Source of the DNA: Sorghum bicolor | Lineage: Eukaryota > Streptophyta > Magnoliopsida > Poales > Poaceae | DNA: 64,000 bases | Direction: 5' to 3' | NCBI RefSeq assembly: GCF_000003195.3 | Contig: NC_012873.2 | Coordinates: forward strand, 22,346,347 to 22,410,346 | Part shown: positions 1 through 11,789 of the stretch, piece by piece | Numbering within the stretch: the first letter of the stretch is position 1 | How the letters are laid out: each line of letters opens with the position of its first letter | Notes under the pieces: generated by a model | The model's database searches: none | What the model was told of the DNA's origin: nothing | The model's input: the letters and a program-made list of their open reading frames with translations, nothing else | Program-made: the position numbers and the translations under genes

Positions 1-1850
1 GCTTTATGATAATTTTTAATTTAATGAAAAATACTATTTTCCCTATATTTTTATGAGCACAAAATACAAAACTAAATCAATTTTTATCTATTTTGAAAGG
101 AGCAAATTTTAGAGTGTTACAGAACTAAAAACTACAAGATCAAGAAATTGATTCTAGGAACAAGCATAAAGAACTGAACATGTTGAGCTAATTAGATTGG
201 ATCAAATGAGGTTGTAACTCAAAGCATGTTTGGCTCTCTACTTATATGCATGCCAGAATGTAGGAGGATATTTTGGAAGCGATGATCACTTACCAAGAGA
301 TGTTACCTTTAGTATTGAAGCATGTTGAAGCCGTAACATATTGTGGAAACATTCCTTGCTTGTCTATCTTGTCTCCTTTGTTGTACTCCTTTCTTACCTT
401 ATGCCATTGTTTGTTCTCTTTCTAATTTGTGCTTGGACCTTTAGCTCTTCTTATTATTTTATCCCTGAAAATCATTAGTGCACAACACATACTTGAAGGA
501 GTATACAAGTAATGACAAGGGCATTGTTGTAACACAGAGCTAAGGTCACTTTCTATGCTACAAAATAAGTTGTTTTAACATAATTAGCATAGCACATTTA
601 TTATTCACAATTACTTATTTCTAAAGGATTCATTTTATTTTCCCATCTTATGTCTTGATTCTTAAATATAGGCATTATGAATCCACTCAAACTCATAGCA
701 ATAAAGTAATCTAGAGGAGTGAGGAAGAACTTGGTTGGATCATCTAGAGGAGTTGACCTTCTCTTCCTCATGTCTCAGCTTCTCAACCTTAGAGGCGAGA
801 GTGCAGAACGTTGAATGCTTTTCTCTTGTCAACTTTTTCTTGATTCCTGATAATTAGTGGTTGACAAGAGAATGCAACTTCATGGAGTGGGTGCTTTGAT
901 CATGGATCATGTTTTGTGGCACCCTTCTTTCTTCTTAGCTACACGTGAGTTGTGTCTCCCTTCATCTCTAGTGTGCGTTCATCTCAAGACTTCCCTAATT
1001 TGTATTTGAGATTTTCCTGCAGGGGTTAGTCCAACAAAAATATTCCAATATCTACTATAGCATACTATCTACTCAAAAATCAACCTAGACACCATGTCCA
1101 TTTTGATTCAAGAAGGCATTTTAACCTAAGCAACACGCTTAATTTAAAAAACCTTTTAATATAAGTTCACCATTCCTAAACTAGCATGCTTCATTTAAGA
1201 GATGTATGAAACTACTTCAAAGCCTATGCATACTATGGCAAACAAAGGTAGCATGAGAGCATTATAGAGAATTACTCAATAGTGATGAGAGAGTATGATC
1301 GCAGTGAGAAATATTATTATATTTTTAGATGTAGATAAATTGTATGCATGCAAGGAACCAAACATGATGTGGATGAGAAAACTAAATGAAGTGGATGCAT
1401 GGATGATTTAAAGTAAACATGCAGTGGTATGCAAGGAAATAAAAATATAACTACTCATAAGGTTTAAAGCACATGAGTAAGACTATCTCACCTTCATCAC
1501 ACTTACTATGATGCCCAACTGGGATGAGTGGCATAGCGTAAATATCCGTCACATGTTATGGGGTTGTATTCTTGTGATGACGACCTTTTCTTAATCAACA
1601 CATGGTTAGAATAAATAATATATATGTATACACAAACCTGTGAGATGGCAGGGTTCCAGAATGATGGATCTTGAATGTTCAAGCACCCTAGGTTCCTCAA
1701 TCTTCTAGAATCTTGTCGCAAGGTCAAAGCGACATCTAATGTCCTGTCTATTCCACACTCAATAGAATAAAGGGGTAATCCTACTAAAGGTAGTGGTACA
1801 CTAAATTAGCAGACATCAAGATCATTATCAGAATCATTACGCTAATTGCT
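1..1850. other. AT-rich intergenic or decayed transposon DNA
   Basis: No open frame here has recognisable domains or coding character; the short frames (up to ~73 codons) look random. Because the segment ends at an Athila-type primer-binding site reading on the minus strand, it may be the decayed leader and internal part of a minus-oriented Athila-type element. I see no gag similarity that would confirm this. Confidence 0.5.
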
Positions 1851-2056
1851 TCCCCAGCAACGGCGCCAAAAATGCTTATTGGCATTTCTTAATGCTATCA
1901 CCAAAGATAGACAAAAAGCCTAATCCCCAGCAACAGCACCAGAAATGCTTAATGACATTCGTTAGTGCAAAAAGAAATATAAAAGATTCTGCAAGCGCAC
2001 ACATCGTAGCATTTTACCGGGAGTATTCCAGGTATCGTTATATACACCTATCCACC
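1851..2056 (-). mobile_element. Athila-type PBS and LTR fragment (minus orientation)
   Basis: Positions 1851-1868 match, with one mismatch, the reverse complement of a tRNA-Asp PBS (TGGCGCCGTTGCCGGGGA type), the same site used by the complete element at 7303-16405. A second, weaker copy lies at 1924-1941. Positions ~1990-2050 resemble the LTR of that element: the words gcaagcgcaca, gtagcattt and attccaggtatcgtta occur in the same order. The fragment stops abruptly at ~2056, where plus-oriented 3' UTR sequence of another Athila-type copy begins. Confidence 0.6.
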
Positions 2057-2587
2057 ATATTCCATACACATACATATCTTGATTTGATTGTATGCCTCGA
2101 TTCTCTATGGATCCTCTGTTTGACTTTACAATATATGAAATGCAAGTATGTTCATCCTTGTTATTGCCACTCCTATAAGCTCCACTATATATATCCTTAG
2201 TTGTAGGAAGGCATAACCTCATTAATGCCTCAGTGAGATCCATAAATACTACATAATAAGAGACTTGAGGGTGTCATACAATCATGCTCTGAGCTTTATT
2301 TCAAAAACTTGCAAAACTCCAGAATATTGGTACTGTGAAGAATTTGAGACATATTGCTTGACTTGATTATTCTATCTTTCGATTACTCAAGACTTATGCA
2401 AAAGTTGTAAAGCTCCATGGTTAAAGGTAAAATGGGTAAGTTTGAAGATTAGACTGGAGGAAAATTTATGTTTAAAAGCAAGTGTACTTAAAAGCAATAA
2501 AAGTATTGTAGCAACTCTTGATCCAAGTTTATTAATTAGGCTTGGGTTGTTTGCCAAGGGACTGGCAAAAGGTAAGCTTGGGGGAAT
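2057..2587 (+). mobile_element. Athila-type element F: 3' untranslated region and PPT
   Basis: Read on +, this segment aligns piecewise with the reverse complement of 8713-9200, the 3' UTR of the Athila-type element at 7303-16405. Shared words in order include tatcttgatttgattgtatg, actcctataagctccac and ctttcgattactcaagactta. It ends in the polypurine tract aagcttgggggaat (2574-2587), immediately followed by an LTR start. No coding sequence of F is recognisable upstream. Confidence 0.75.
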
Positions 2588-2820
2588 TGTTGACGGTCGA
2601 TAACGTCAACTTTTATTAGAAATTTAAACCCAAAGGAGAATATGAGTACACACTAGTATAGGGTTTAAACTAACAATTTCCACGAGTTTTGCATATTTTG
2701 TATTTTCCAGGGTGAATTTCAGAAAAGCTGAAAAGAGGAATCCTAGTGCAAAATAAACACGAAACTTATCCGCCATGGCAAAATTGCAATTGGGACACGG
2801 GAAGGATCCAGAAGACATCG
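2588..2820 (+). mobile_element. Element F LTR, first part (interrupted)
   Basis: Starts TGTTGACGGTC directly after a PPT, the same terminus as the Athila-type LTR at 7303-8712 read on minus. It shares the downstream phrase tccacgagtttt. After 233 bp it is cut by insertion of element C; the last five bases CATCG are the probable target duplication (CACCG at the far end, one mismatch). The LTR resumes at 50840. Confidence 0.75.
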
Positions 2821-3549
2821 TGTTGACACCGTTTTCAGACAGGTGTCTTTGGATACGCACCTGGTGCTAATCATGTGTAGATCGGCATATGGGGCAATGG
2901 TGACTAGTCCACAGGGAGTTACCGATGGAGGTTGGTACCGATGGGAGAAAGACGGAATATGACTAAGTCCAGGAAGTAGTAACGGGATCGTGCCGATGAC
3001 TAGCACTGATGGTTGCCGATGACGGTGGAAGGCGGTCTACCGATGGTCATGGAAGAAGATGTAGAGGTTGCCGATTGGTTCGTCACAGTACACCGATCGG
3101 TCGTGGAGGACGGTTTAATGTTTTCCTTAGTTATTAGAGTCTGTTCTGTATATGAGTTCCGTTTGTTTTGCAATTCAAGTTCTAGTCATGTCTGGTTGTA
3201 ATTCTTTAGGACAGGTTATAAATATAGACCCCGTGGCAATGTAACAAAGACATCTATCAATCAATCAAACACAAGTTTTTACACATATTCTAGCATCTAC
3301 TTTTTCGGCAACTTTGTCATATTTTCCTTTTATTACGAGTTCTTAGGAATTCGTCGAGTCAAACTCGGCGTATTCTCAAGTTCCGCGTGAGCACCTCTTG
3401 GCCGTGACATCCAGGCGCATCGCTGTTGTCGGGACCAAAGTGTTCGAGTTACCACCTTCGCCGATTGTAAGGTCAAATCAGCTGGCACGCCTTAACGTTT
3501 GAATCGGGTATTAGCCCTTTGTGTTTGCAGATCAGCTTTTGCACCAACA
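2821..3549 (+). repeat. Element C 5' LTR
   Basis: Begins TGTTGACACC and ends CAACA. It matches 50110-50839 along its full length with about 38 differences. A TATA box (TATAAATAT) lies at ~3217-3225. The segment holds eleven CCGAT/ATCGG words, far above chance. Small frames inside it are not genes. Confidence 0.92.
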
Positions 3550-3556
3550 CATCTTT

Positions 3557-3575
3557 TGGCATGCCCAGTGGGACC
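3557..3575 (+). promoter_or_regulatory. Element C primer-binding site
   Basis: TGGCATGCCCAGTGGGACC begins 7 bases after the LTR end, at the place and with the TGGC start expected of a tRNA-primed minus-strand synthesis site. I do not assign the tRNA with certainty. Confidence 0.6.
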
Positions 3576-3597
3576 AAGATTCAAGATCAAGATCAAC

Positions 3598-4677
3598 ATG
3601 TCGAACAACAATTTCGACTTGGAGAACGTCATCCCAATGACGGAGGCCAATCTCAGAGATGAGCAGAAGCAAGCTATGGCAAAAGCCATGGAGGATTACA
3701 AGCATCTATGTTTGAAATCCTTCAGTATCAACAGGAGCGGCGAGGTGATCCAAAAGGAAGCATTGCCGGCACCTCGATAGATAACTTTTGAAGCCAATCC
3801 TGGTAAACTGCAAGAGATGGTTGATAGTGCTGTCAACCGTGCTCTGATTAATCAATCTGGTGTACTGTCCAATACAGTTTTCAATGCTGTGGCTAGAACT
3901 TTCAAGGAAGGACAAGTACCACCATCTTATGTGGGTCCTGCCTATCATCAACCAGGGTCATCGGTAGTTACAGCTCCATCGGCTACTACGGCCGTTGCGG
4001 GTGCAGAAGATACTTCCCCTCCAAGCACATTAGGGATGACTAATACACAGTCTACACCGATGACAACTAATCCATCAGCGTCGGACGGACAAATCAAACT
4101 TGCTACGGATCTATTGGTGTCGGCAATGTCAGGGACTGTTCCTCCCAACTCGTGGGGTTAAGGTATGCCTCCAGAATTGATGGCAAAAAGTCCTGGAACA
4201 TCTCAAGTGGCTGACGTGACAGGCAAGGCTGCTATAGCATCGGCACCTCCAAATCCGCTGATGAATCAGAATCCCTAGTACTCTACAACTACTACTGCCA
4301 GACCTTACACTGGGAATTCTCAGGCGCCAACGTTCCAGATGCCTAATGCATCGGCAGATCCAATGCCGACGCAACAAAGGTTCATGACACAGCCAGGGTA
4401 TGTCAATTCAATGATGATGCCTAATTACCAGTCATCGGCAGGACCTCCGCCGATGAATGTTAATAGTGGGTGGACAGGGCAGTTTGTCTTCCCACAGATG
4501 CCTCAGCAGAATCATCAGGCTGTAGGGTTTCAACAAGGACCAGTCCAACCTGGGTTCTAGAATCAAGGGTTGATTAACCAGCTGATGAATCTTGGCCAGC
4601 AGCTTGGCAGTCATCAGACGATGGTTAATCCAATGTTCCATGGAGATCGTGCACCTCAGAGACACATAGAAGCTTAT
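3598..4677 (+). pseudogene. Element C gag, N-terminal part (broken)
   Basis: A single frame runs from ATG 3598 (MSNNNFDLENVIPMTE) to the B insertion, interrupted by TAG 3778, TAA 4159, TAG 4276 and TAG 4558. The product is a Pro/Gln/Met-rich, low-complexity Gag N-terminal region, with no catalytic motif expected. Three TAG stops sit where CAG glutamine codons would fit. The frame is cut at 4673-4677 (TSD CTTAT) and continues at 25850. Confidence 0.8.
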
Positions 4678-5132
4678 TGTGGGGGTATAAACCCCTATAC
4701 CCTTACGGCTAGACTTGGGCCAGGAGGCTTGGCCCATTATGAGACAAGCTCAAGGTTTGATCCGACAGCTTGGAGTTTCGCGCAAGGAAACAAGACGTGG
4801 AGATCAAGCAGGATTCTAGTCGGTTAGAATAGGAATTGATATCGAACTATCTATGGCAATTGTAACCGACTAGGATTAGTTTCCAGATCTGTAACCCTGC
4901 CCTCCGGACTATATAAGGAGGGGCAAGGGACCCCCCTAGGACACATTATTCTCTCAATTCAATACAACCAGACGCAGGACGTAGGTATTACGCCAACTCG
5001 GCGGCCGAACCTGGATAAAAAGCTTGTCCGTGTCTTGCGTCACCATCGAGTTCGTAGTTTGCGCACCGTCTACCGATAAACTACTACCGTGGGTATACCC
5101 CAGGGTAGATTGCCGACTAGCTTTCGTCGACA
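4678..5132 (+). repeat. Element B 5' LTR
   Basis: TGTGGGGGTATAAACCCC...CGTCGACA, 455 bp, matching 25395-25849. A TATA box (TATATAAGG) lies at ~4910-4917. The first ~20 bases form a near-palindrome (GGGGGTATAAACCCC). Confidence 0.95.
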
Positions 5133-5153
5133 GTGGTGCGCCAGGTAGGGGGT
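5133..5153 (+). promoter_or_regulatory. Element B primer-binding region
   Basis: GTGGTGCGCCAGGTAGGGGG follows the LTR end directly. It has the TGGYGCGCCAGGTAGGGG form seen behind 5' LTRs of grass Tat-lineage elements. The tRNA is not assigned. Confidence 0.6.
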
Positions 5154-5180
5154 GTGCGCACAACTTCCCCGACGAACAAG

Positions 5181-7302
5181 ATGGTCACAATTCCGGCTTC
5201 CGCGGCCGTGCCTGAAGGCCTCACGTTCACCATCGGCCAGATCACGTGGACGACGCGTGGCGTTGGTCTCATGACCATGGTTTCAGAAGGAACCCAGATC
5301 CAATCTGGGATGACATCAGCTCGACCACTCGGATGACGCCATCGAGCGCCCGACCACCGCTCCCGCTCTATAAGGGGAAGAAGATCGACTGCTCGGACCT
5401 TCTCCAAGCACTTGATCGCGCTGATTCCAAGCTACTCAAAGCTTCTCAACTGATAGATGGGATCTCGCGCCAGCCTAACCAAGCCGCTCTAGCGGATTCT
5501 TTCAACTCCCACCGGCCAACTCGTGTCGTTACACACGAACGGCTGGGGACGTCTCTGACGATAACCTCAACCCTCTCAGGACGATCCGTCAAGATCGAGG
5601 CCGACCCGGAGGAAGATTATCCTTGCGGTCTGAACAACTCAGCCTCTCTCTACTCGAGACACGTCCGATCCCTCTTTAACAATGCTGGTTGGTCGCCAAA
5701 GGGGAGCCGTCGACCAGCTCGTCACTACGTCAACATGGTGACGATCCAAGAACTACGGGACGGCCAGGCTTCCAGCACAAATTCGAGCACTGGTTCCGTC
5801 CCCACTGAAGTCATAAATTTCGAGGATGAGGACTACGACTTGGATTTGCCATCACATCCTCCGGGCTTCCCTCGTTTCCCGGTCTTCCCACCCTGGCGAG
5901 GAGACATCGTTTTCAACGTCAGCGCCGACGAGCCGGTCGTCGACGGAGAAACAGACGAGCAGAGGCAGCTCCGCGAGCAGCGTAATGCTGATCGTGCCCG
6001 ACGACGCACGGACGAGGAACGTCAAATCCCGCCGCATAATCTCAGCGACGCTTTTGACATGGTCGGAGATCAGCAAGTTTATAAAACGCCGAGCGCCAAT
6101 GTGGCCGTCGCCATGGCCAATCTAGATCGGCTCCCTGATACTCCCGAGTGCCAGGGGGTCCGAACCAGTGTCCGGGCACACCTGATCGCCGCGATGGGAC
6201 AGACAGCCACTCTGCTCAAAAGAGTCTAGGCCGTCTCCTATACAGAAGTCACCTCCGACCAGACTCACCGTAGCCGGACCTCACCGCAGCCCAGCAGGCA
6301 CCACCGCAGCCGTTCCCCCGACAACCATCGAAAAGATTCACGGCGTGACGACGGCGGTCGGGATGCTGGCGGTCACCGCGAGCAGAATCGCGGGCGTGGT
6401 CAAGAAGTACACCAGCACAGGGATCTTCGGTATAACATCCCTCCCAAAGACGCCCGGGACCGCATCAACAGGCGCGCCACGGAGAGAGGAGTCCACGAAA
6501 ACCTGCACTGTATCGAACATGATGCAATGCACGGCCCCCCCTGGCCTGAGACAGTTCTCCTCACACCTCCGCCAGGTCGTGTGGCCCCGCAATTTCAAGC
6601 TCGAGAAACTCAAAAAATACGACGGCAAGGAAAATCCAGAGAACTGGATCACTCTCTACGAATTCGCCGTCCGATCAGCAGCAGGAGACGAGCACGTCAT
6701 GGCCAATTACTTCCTAGTAGTCCTCGACCAGGCTGGTCATCAGTGGCTCCTTGGCTTGCCCGAGGACTCCTTCGATTCTTGGGAAGAGCTACGCCAGGCT
6801 TTCATCGACAACTTCATCGCCACATGCGAGCAGCCTGGAAACAAGTACGACCTCGAAAGGATAAGGGACAGGAAAAATGAACCTCTGCGCGATTACATCC
6901 GACGATTCTCGGATATGCGCCTTAAGATCCCAAAGATTTCCCACGATGAGGCCATCTCTGCCTTCATCAAAGGCCTGCGTTTCCATGAGGCACTGAGGAA
7001 CAAGCTGTTGCGCAATAGGCCAACAACGATGGCCGAGCTCCTTGCCACGGCTAAAAATTACGCCGATGCCGACGACACAGAAAAACTAATCCGGGACGAT
7101 GCGAGAGGTGCTGACCAGCCTCCTCGGCAAGATGACAGTCGCGGTCGTTTCGACAACAGGAACCACCGCCGCCCCGACAACCGTGATCAAAGAGAAGGCT
7201 AGGATAGGCGGCGCGTCAATCGCGACGATTTCAGAGGAAAGCGCCCCCGTGACCATGACCACGAAGAGAATACGGTCAAGCGTCCCAACGGGCGGCGGGA
7301 CT
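5181..7302 (+). pseudogene. Element B gag, N-terminal and core part (broken)
   Basis: Probable start ATG 5181 (MVTIPASAAVPEG). A frameshift near 5240 moves the coding into the frame of 5246-6229. TAG 6227 follows, then a second frameshift near the C-run at ~6532-6540, then the conserved Gag core (6590-7080; motifs LEKLKKYDGKENPENW, WEELRQAFIDNF and LRDYIRRFSDMRLKIP). TAG 7200 follows. An acidic/Arg-rich disordered segment precedes the core. Element A is inserted at 7303; the frame resumes at 16411 after the GGGAC duplication. Confidence 0.88.
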
Positions 7303-8712
7303 GTTGACACTAGCTAACACCACTTAGATACTAGGTTGTCATCCCTAGCATGGCGCCAGAGTGTACAAAGGTATTTATAAATGTAAAGGCTCTCTAAAAA
7401 TAATCTATTCTATCCGCAAGCGCACAGATAAAACACCTCATTGTAGCATTTCACCAGGATAAGTATTCCAGGTATCGTTATTTATAATTTTGCTCAAGGG
7501 ATCTAAAGAAGATGGAATTAAATCAAGGGACAAAATCTATCAAGGCATAGACTAGAGATAAACTTGCAAGAACATGATTCTAATAAGAAACTCGTCACAC
7601 AGTCACATACTTTAGCAGGGGGTAAACCATAAAGATAATGATAATAAAGTATAAGTTCATGGGTAGATAACACAGCGATTAGAAAATAGACTAGTCCTCA
7701 TATATGTATGTGATGTCGGATTAGCTAGAGAATGGATTCTAAGTTATCTACTAACTACTAAGTCATAATCTACTCTAGTTATCTACAAGATCATATATAG
7801 CATAAAAGACTCTTCATTCATGTATAAGGAACATTGATAAAGTAAATCAGAACATCGCATGACTTACTCCACAATACCGGTTCTGCCTGTCCTATCAACG
7901 GAGGGTGGACTATATAAGAATCAATGAAGCTGTCACTATCGCGAACTACCACACGACCTGGCCAATAGGATACATTTGCAGATAAATAACATCTAAGCAC
8001 CACTCTCACATGTGATCTATCACCTAACTCCCTCGCGACAAGAGCTAAGCGCTTTGCAAACTTATACATAAACTCATTATCAATTAGAACTATATCAAAT
8101 ATAGAACTAGAGCAAACTAAGAACATAATAATTAGAGACATAATGCAATTAGAACAACAGAATTAGAGAAAGATATGAATAATACCAATCTTTATTACCG
8201 AGGATCCGAATCCAGAGCGTAGTGCTCTACTTCTCTAATTGCTATCTAATCAAACCTCTAAACTTGAAGGATTTGGGAGTAGCTAATTCTAATTCTCTGT
8301 GGGAGAGAGATCTAAACCCTAACTTTGATGGCTACCTCCGAATAATGATTTCTCCTCTCTTCCTCCAAGGGCCAGGGGGTCTGGTTTTATAGTCCCCTCA
8401 AGTGAACGTGGGCCGTCAGATCAAACCGACATAGATTGTATGGTTTAGATTGATCCTTTAGGTCGGTGGAGAGTTGTCCCGAAGCAGAGTCCTGGTTGGC
8501 TTCCTGGCCAGGGCAGGCGCGTAATTATCTCGTTGTAAACATGACATGTGGGCCTTCTCTCTCTATTTTCTGATAAACCCCTGCAGAAATAGATAAACAC
8601 CAAAACTCGTGGAATTCTGTCACATAAAACCCTAATTCTAGATGTTTGTTTCATATTGATCCTTTTTCATATTTATTTGATTATTAATTTTAGTACTTAA
8701 GGACCGTCAACA
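7303..8712 (-). repeat. Element A 3' LTR (left copy)
   Basis: TGTTGACACT...CCGTCAACA, 1410 bp, matching 14993-16405. A TATA box on minus (CTATAAAACC) lies at ~8385-8392. The ~107-codon minus frame present in both LTR copies shows no domain and is not called. Confidence 0.95.
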
Positions 8713-10232
8713 AACTCCCCCAAGCTTACCCTTTGCTCGTCCCTGAGCAAACAGCTAAACTCAGACGGATCAGGAGTTGCTTCGATGTTTTCTTTCCTGA
8801 CAGGCACACATGCTTGTACATAAAAATTCTTCCAGATTAGAGTGAAGTGGTATGGAGTTTAGTACCTGCACTTAAGTCTTAAGTAATCGAAAGACAAAAT
8901 AGTTAAGTCAAGCACTATCCCTCCTGTTTATACTTCACCTTTGCTCCAGAGTTTTTCATAAATTTTCAAAATAAAACTCAGAGTTCCCAGCAATAATCTC
9001 TCAAGTCTCTCTATATGTGGTATTTGTGGATCCTTACCATGATATCACTTACCTATAGCTAATGGAATATTTAAGTGGAGCTCATAGGAGTGGAAAACAG
9101 CTCATACATATGTTGTCTAATCGAGCCATGGATCGAAAGGAACTCAGCATATAATTAAATCAAGATGTGCATGTGTGATGGAGTAAATGATAGTGATGGT
9201 GAAAATGCATAAGTGATAATAATAAAATGTAGTTCTCATTGCTCCTCATATTGCTATCTCTCCTCTTCTTTGATCTTTGCTTTGGGAGAACATGGGCTAT
9301 CTTTTTTTTTCTCTCTTTTTTTCAGGTGGGTAGTGGATACCCCTAATTCTACTGTCGGACACTTGTCCATTTTTTCCGCTCAAGTGGGCATCTTTGTACC
9401 CCTAATTCTACTTCGGACACTTGTCCATTTTTACCTCTCGTCTCACTCTTTTTCTTTTTTTTCGAGGTTCCGGGCACTTGCCCCTTTTTATTTCCTCGCA
9501 TATTCTTGCATAACCCATGCCTCTTCTGCATTGAATCTTTTTTTTAGAGAGAGAGAATAACAATATTCGGGACAGTGAGTGAAAATATTTTTAGCAATTT
9601 TAATGATTGGTGATAAATGCTGTGGTAGATGTGTGCAAGTGAATATCTTAATTTAACCACATGAAAAGCTCCTAAGGATCTACACAGCTCGATCAAACTC
9701 AATGTGAATATAGTAAAAGATGTTATAGCAAGTATGGCTGTGGTAGGTAGTTTTGTATGCTAGGAACTCATCATGTGATTTGTAAGTTTTCAAAATAAAT
9801 CTCCAGAGTGGCTCAACTTTATATCATGCCTTTCTCTTACCTAGACTTTAGTTTTATGCTTCCCAAAGATAGTAATTTTAGTTTTAGTAATTCCTGGAAG
9901 AATTCTAATATAAAAGCTAGGTACTTGTAAGTAAGCAAACAAAGCAACTGTTCATCATTTCCATCATGCATATTTTTGGTCTTTTTATTTTTTCTAGAGA
10001 TTAAACTTAGCAGAAAAATAAAGCACACTTATCTACACACTCTTTTTATTTTGTTTTCATGTTTATAAAGTGCAGTGAATTAAAGCAAGAAAATATTTAT
10101 TTGGTTTTCTAAGTTTTTCCTTTTAAGATAAATTAAATACTAAAATAGAAAAGAATAAATAAGAAGAGCAAATAAAAACTTACTTGATAAATTTGGGGAG
10201 GAACTCCCCCAAGCTGGATGTTGACGTCGGTC
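8713..10232 (-). mobile_element. Element A 3' untranslated region and PPT
   Basis: The PPT is at 8714-8727 (minus: AAGCTTGGGGGAGT), adjoining the LTR. The same PPT word recurs at 10203-10215, just after the ORF2 stop. At 9345-9440 the phrase tacccctaattctac...cggacacttgtccattttt is repeated twice in tandem, with a third degenerate copy near 9470, inside a pyrimidine-rich stretch. No coding sequence is seen. Confidence 0.75.
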
Positions 10233-11789
10233 TTACCCGATGTTCCAGAACTGCATCATGGTTGTGATGTTGTCGTAAATTGTTGTTGTATCTTGTCTCA
10301 TCTCTTCTACTGCAGCGGCATGGTCCTGGTTCCATTTTTGTTGCTCTTCCAGGAGTCTTCCATGTTCTGCTTGTGTGTTCTGGATGTCGAGGAGGGTGTT
10401 GTCGGTACGAGTGAAGAAAGCACCGGCCTCTTGATAGTAGTCATTCGTGAAGGCGTAGGAGGCGTCGGAGTATCGTCCTGCATCAAATTGGGGTGGAGGT
10501 CTGGATCCTGAAGCTCCATATGGATCAGTGGAGTACCTGCCCATATGAAAAGGCGGGTTTGTCCACTGGTGATCTTGGCTCTCCGGCCATGTCTCCTCTG
10601 TTGGCTCTTGTGGTTGCGCATGACGAGCCCATGGGTCTCGAAGGACTCGAGGGTTGTAATCGCAATAATGCAGGTGTGCTGCTTCTTCTGGTCCAGGGTC
10701 AGCTCCATACCAAGTGCGTTCTCGATGAGTGGTTATCCTTTCAGATGCCACTCGCTGTGGAGTTCTCTGGTTTACTGGTGTTGCTGCAATCTCAATCAAA
10801 AAGTTTTGCACAGAGTAGAGGCCAAGGTTCGGGTTAGGTAACCGAATCTTGCCTTTATCATCATATAGCATATACATTATATTCCCCACTTTCTTTAACA
10901 TCCGAGCTTGTCTAAATGTGTCATAGCCATGATAAATTCTTAATTCTTCTATGAAGTCCAACGATGAGTTTTCTAGTAAGTGAAGATTAGTGGCTAGACG
11001 AGTGATAAGTGAAGTACATCCTACTAGTCCCTGCAGACTAGGTATACTAAGCCAATGTGAAACTAATAGTGTAACAGGTGAAGTGGGTACTTTACTAATA
11101 GCAGCATATAAAAGATGTAAATCTCCTACTCTTACTTTCCTAATATCATCGCGATAGAAAAGATTGTACCCAAGCCATTTGTGGAACATCCTAAGAGTGG
11201 GGTGTTCCATGTCACTGGTTCGGGCTTGACTGTAAAAATTATCTCTAGATATTTCTCTCCAAAACTGGTGTCTCTCAAAATTGGGTAAATTGGAGTCAAT
11301 GTTCAGGATGCATCTTGAAGAGAAACCAAGATGGTCGCTCAGCTCTCTCCAAGATAACATAATTTCCTGTTTAAACATCCGAAAAACAATTCCCCCCTCA
11401 TAGTATTGTAAGGTGCAAAGAAATTCGAGGGTGAGAAGACGAGAACCCAGCTCAGTTATATTCCAAAAATTTGTCCAACCCATCATTTGAAAAATTAAGT
11501 CAAATTCAGTGTCCATACCTGTTTCTCGTAGTAGGATTGGATCGATAGTAGGGGTGTGAATGAAATCTTTGTTCTTCAATTGCTGATAGACTTCCTTCTC
11601 TCTTTGGGTCTTCAGTCCTAGGTCTCCTATCTTGAGAAGGACCTTAACTTGCTGACCTGATGAAGATGATGGAGCTTGTGTGGGTGTTGGGTCGACGCTC
11701 ATCTCTGATGGCTGTGAGGAGTGTCGGGATGAACTCCTTGTTCCAATGTTCTTGAGGTTCTTCCCTGCATTCTTCACATTCTTAAACAT
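10233..11789 (-). CDS. Athila ORF-1-like protein (env position)
   Basis: An intact 518-codon frame from ATG 11789 (MFKNVKNAGKNLKNIG); an upstream ATG at 11816 is in frame. The 11789 start is preferred because it follows a splice-acceptor-like TTTGTTTGCAG|G, which would fit a spliced subgenomic mRNA. Residues ~60-330 form the conserved part (DTEFDLIFQMMGWTNFW, LEFLCTLQYYEGG and LSWRELSDHLGFS), resembling the Athila ORF-1 / putative plant transposon protein families. The C-terminal third is Pro/Tyr/Gln-rich and ends in a short coiled coil. No signal peptide or clear membrane segment is visible. Its role is unknown; its position matches env-like genes of Athila elements. Confidence 0.75.
   Translation of the reverse strand: MFKNVKNAGKNLKNIGTRSSSRHSSQPSEMSVDPTPTQAPSSSSGQQVKVLLKIGDLGLKTQREKEVYQQLKNKDFIHTPTIDPILLRETGMDTEFDLIFQMMGWTNFWNITELGSRLLTLEFLCTLQYYEGGIVFRMFKQEIMLSWRELSDHLGFSSRCILNIDSNLPNFERHQFWREISRDNFYSQARTSDMEHPTLRMFHKWLGYNLFYRDDIRKVRVGDLHLLYAAISKVPTSPVTLLVSHWLSIPSLQGLVGCTSLITRLATNLHLLENSSLDFIEELRIYHGYDTFRQARMLKKVGNIMYMLYDDKGKIRLPNPNLGLYSVQNFLIEIAATPVNQRTPQRVASERITTHRERTWYGADPGPEEAAHLHYCDYNPRVLRDPWARHAQPQEPTEETWPESQDHQWTNPPFHMGRYSTDPYGASGSRPPPQFDAGRYSDASYAFTNDYYQEAGAFFTRTDNTLLDIQNTQAEHGRLLEEQQKWNQDHAAAVEEMRQDTTTIYDNITTMMQFWNIG

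Noticed and set aside
7818..8141. 107-codon minus frame in both element A LTRs
   Set aside because: It is duplicated with the LTR, with no start context or domain; its presence reflects LTR identity.
10218..10837. Overlapping plus-strand frames opposite A ORF2
   Set aside because: They are shadow frames; the minus strand has the coherent protein.
10233..11789. A ORF2 as a true envelope glycoprotein
   Set aside because: There is no signal peptide, transmembrane segment or furin-like site; only its position is env-like.
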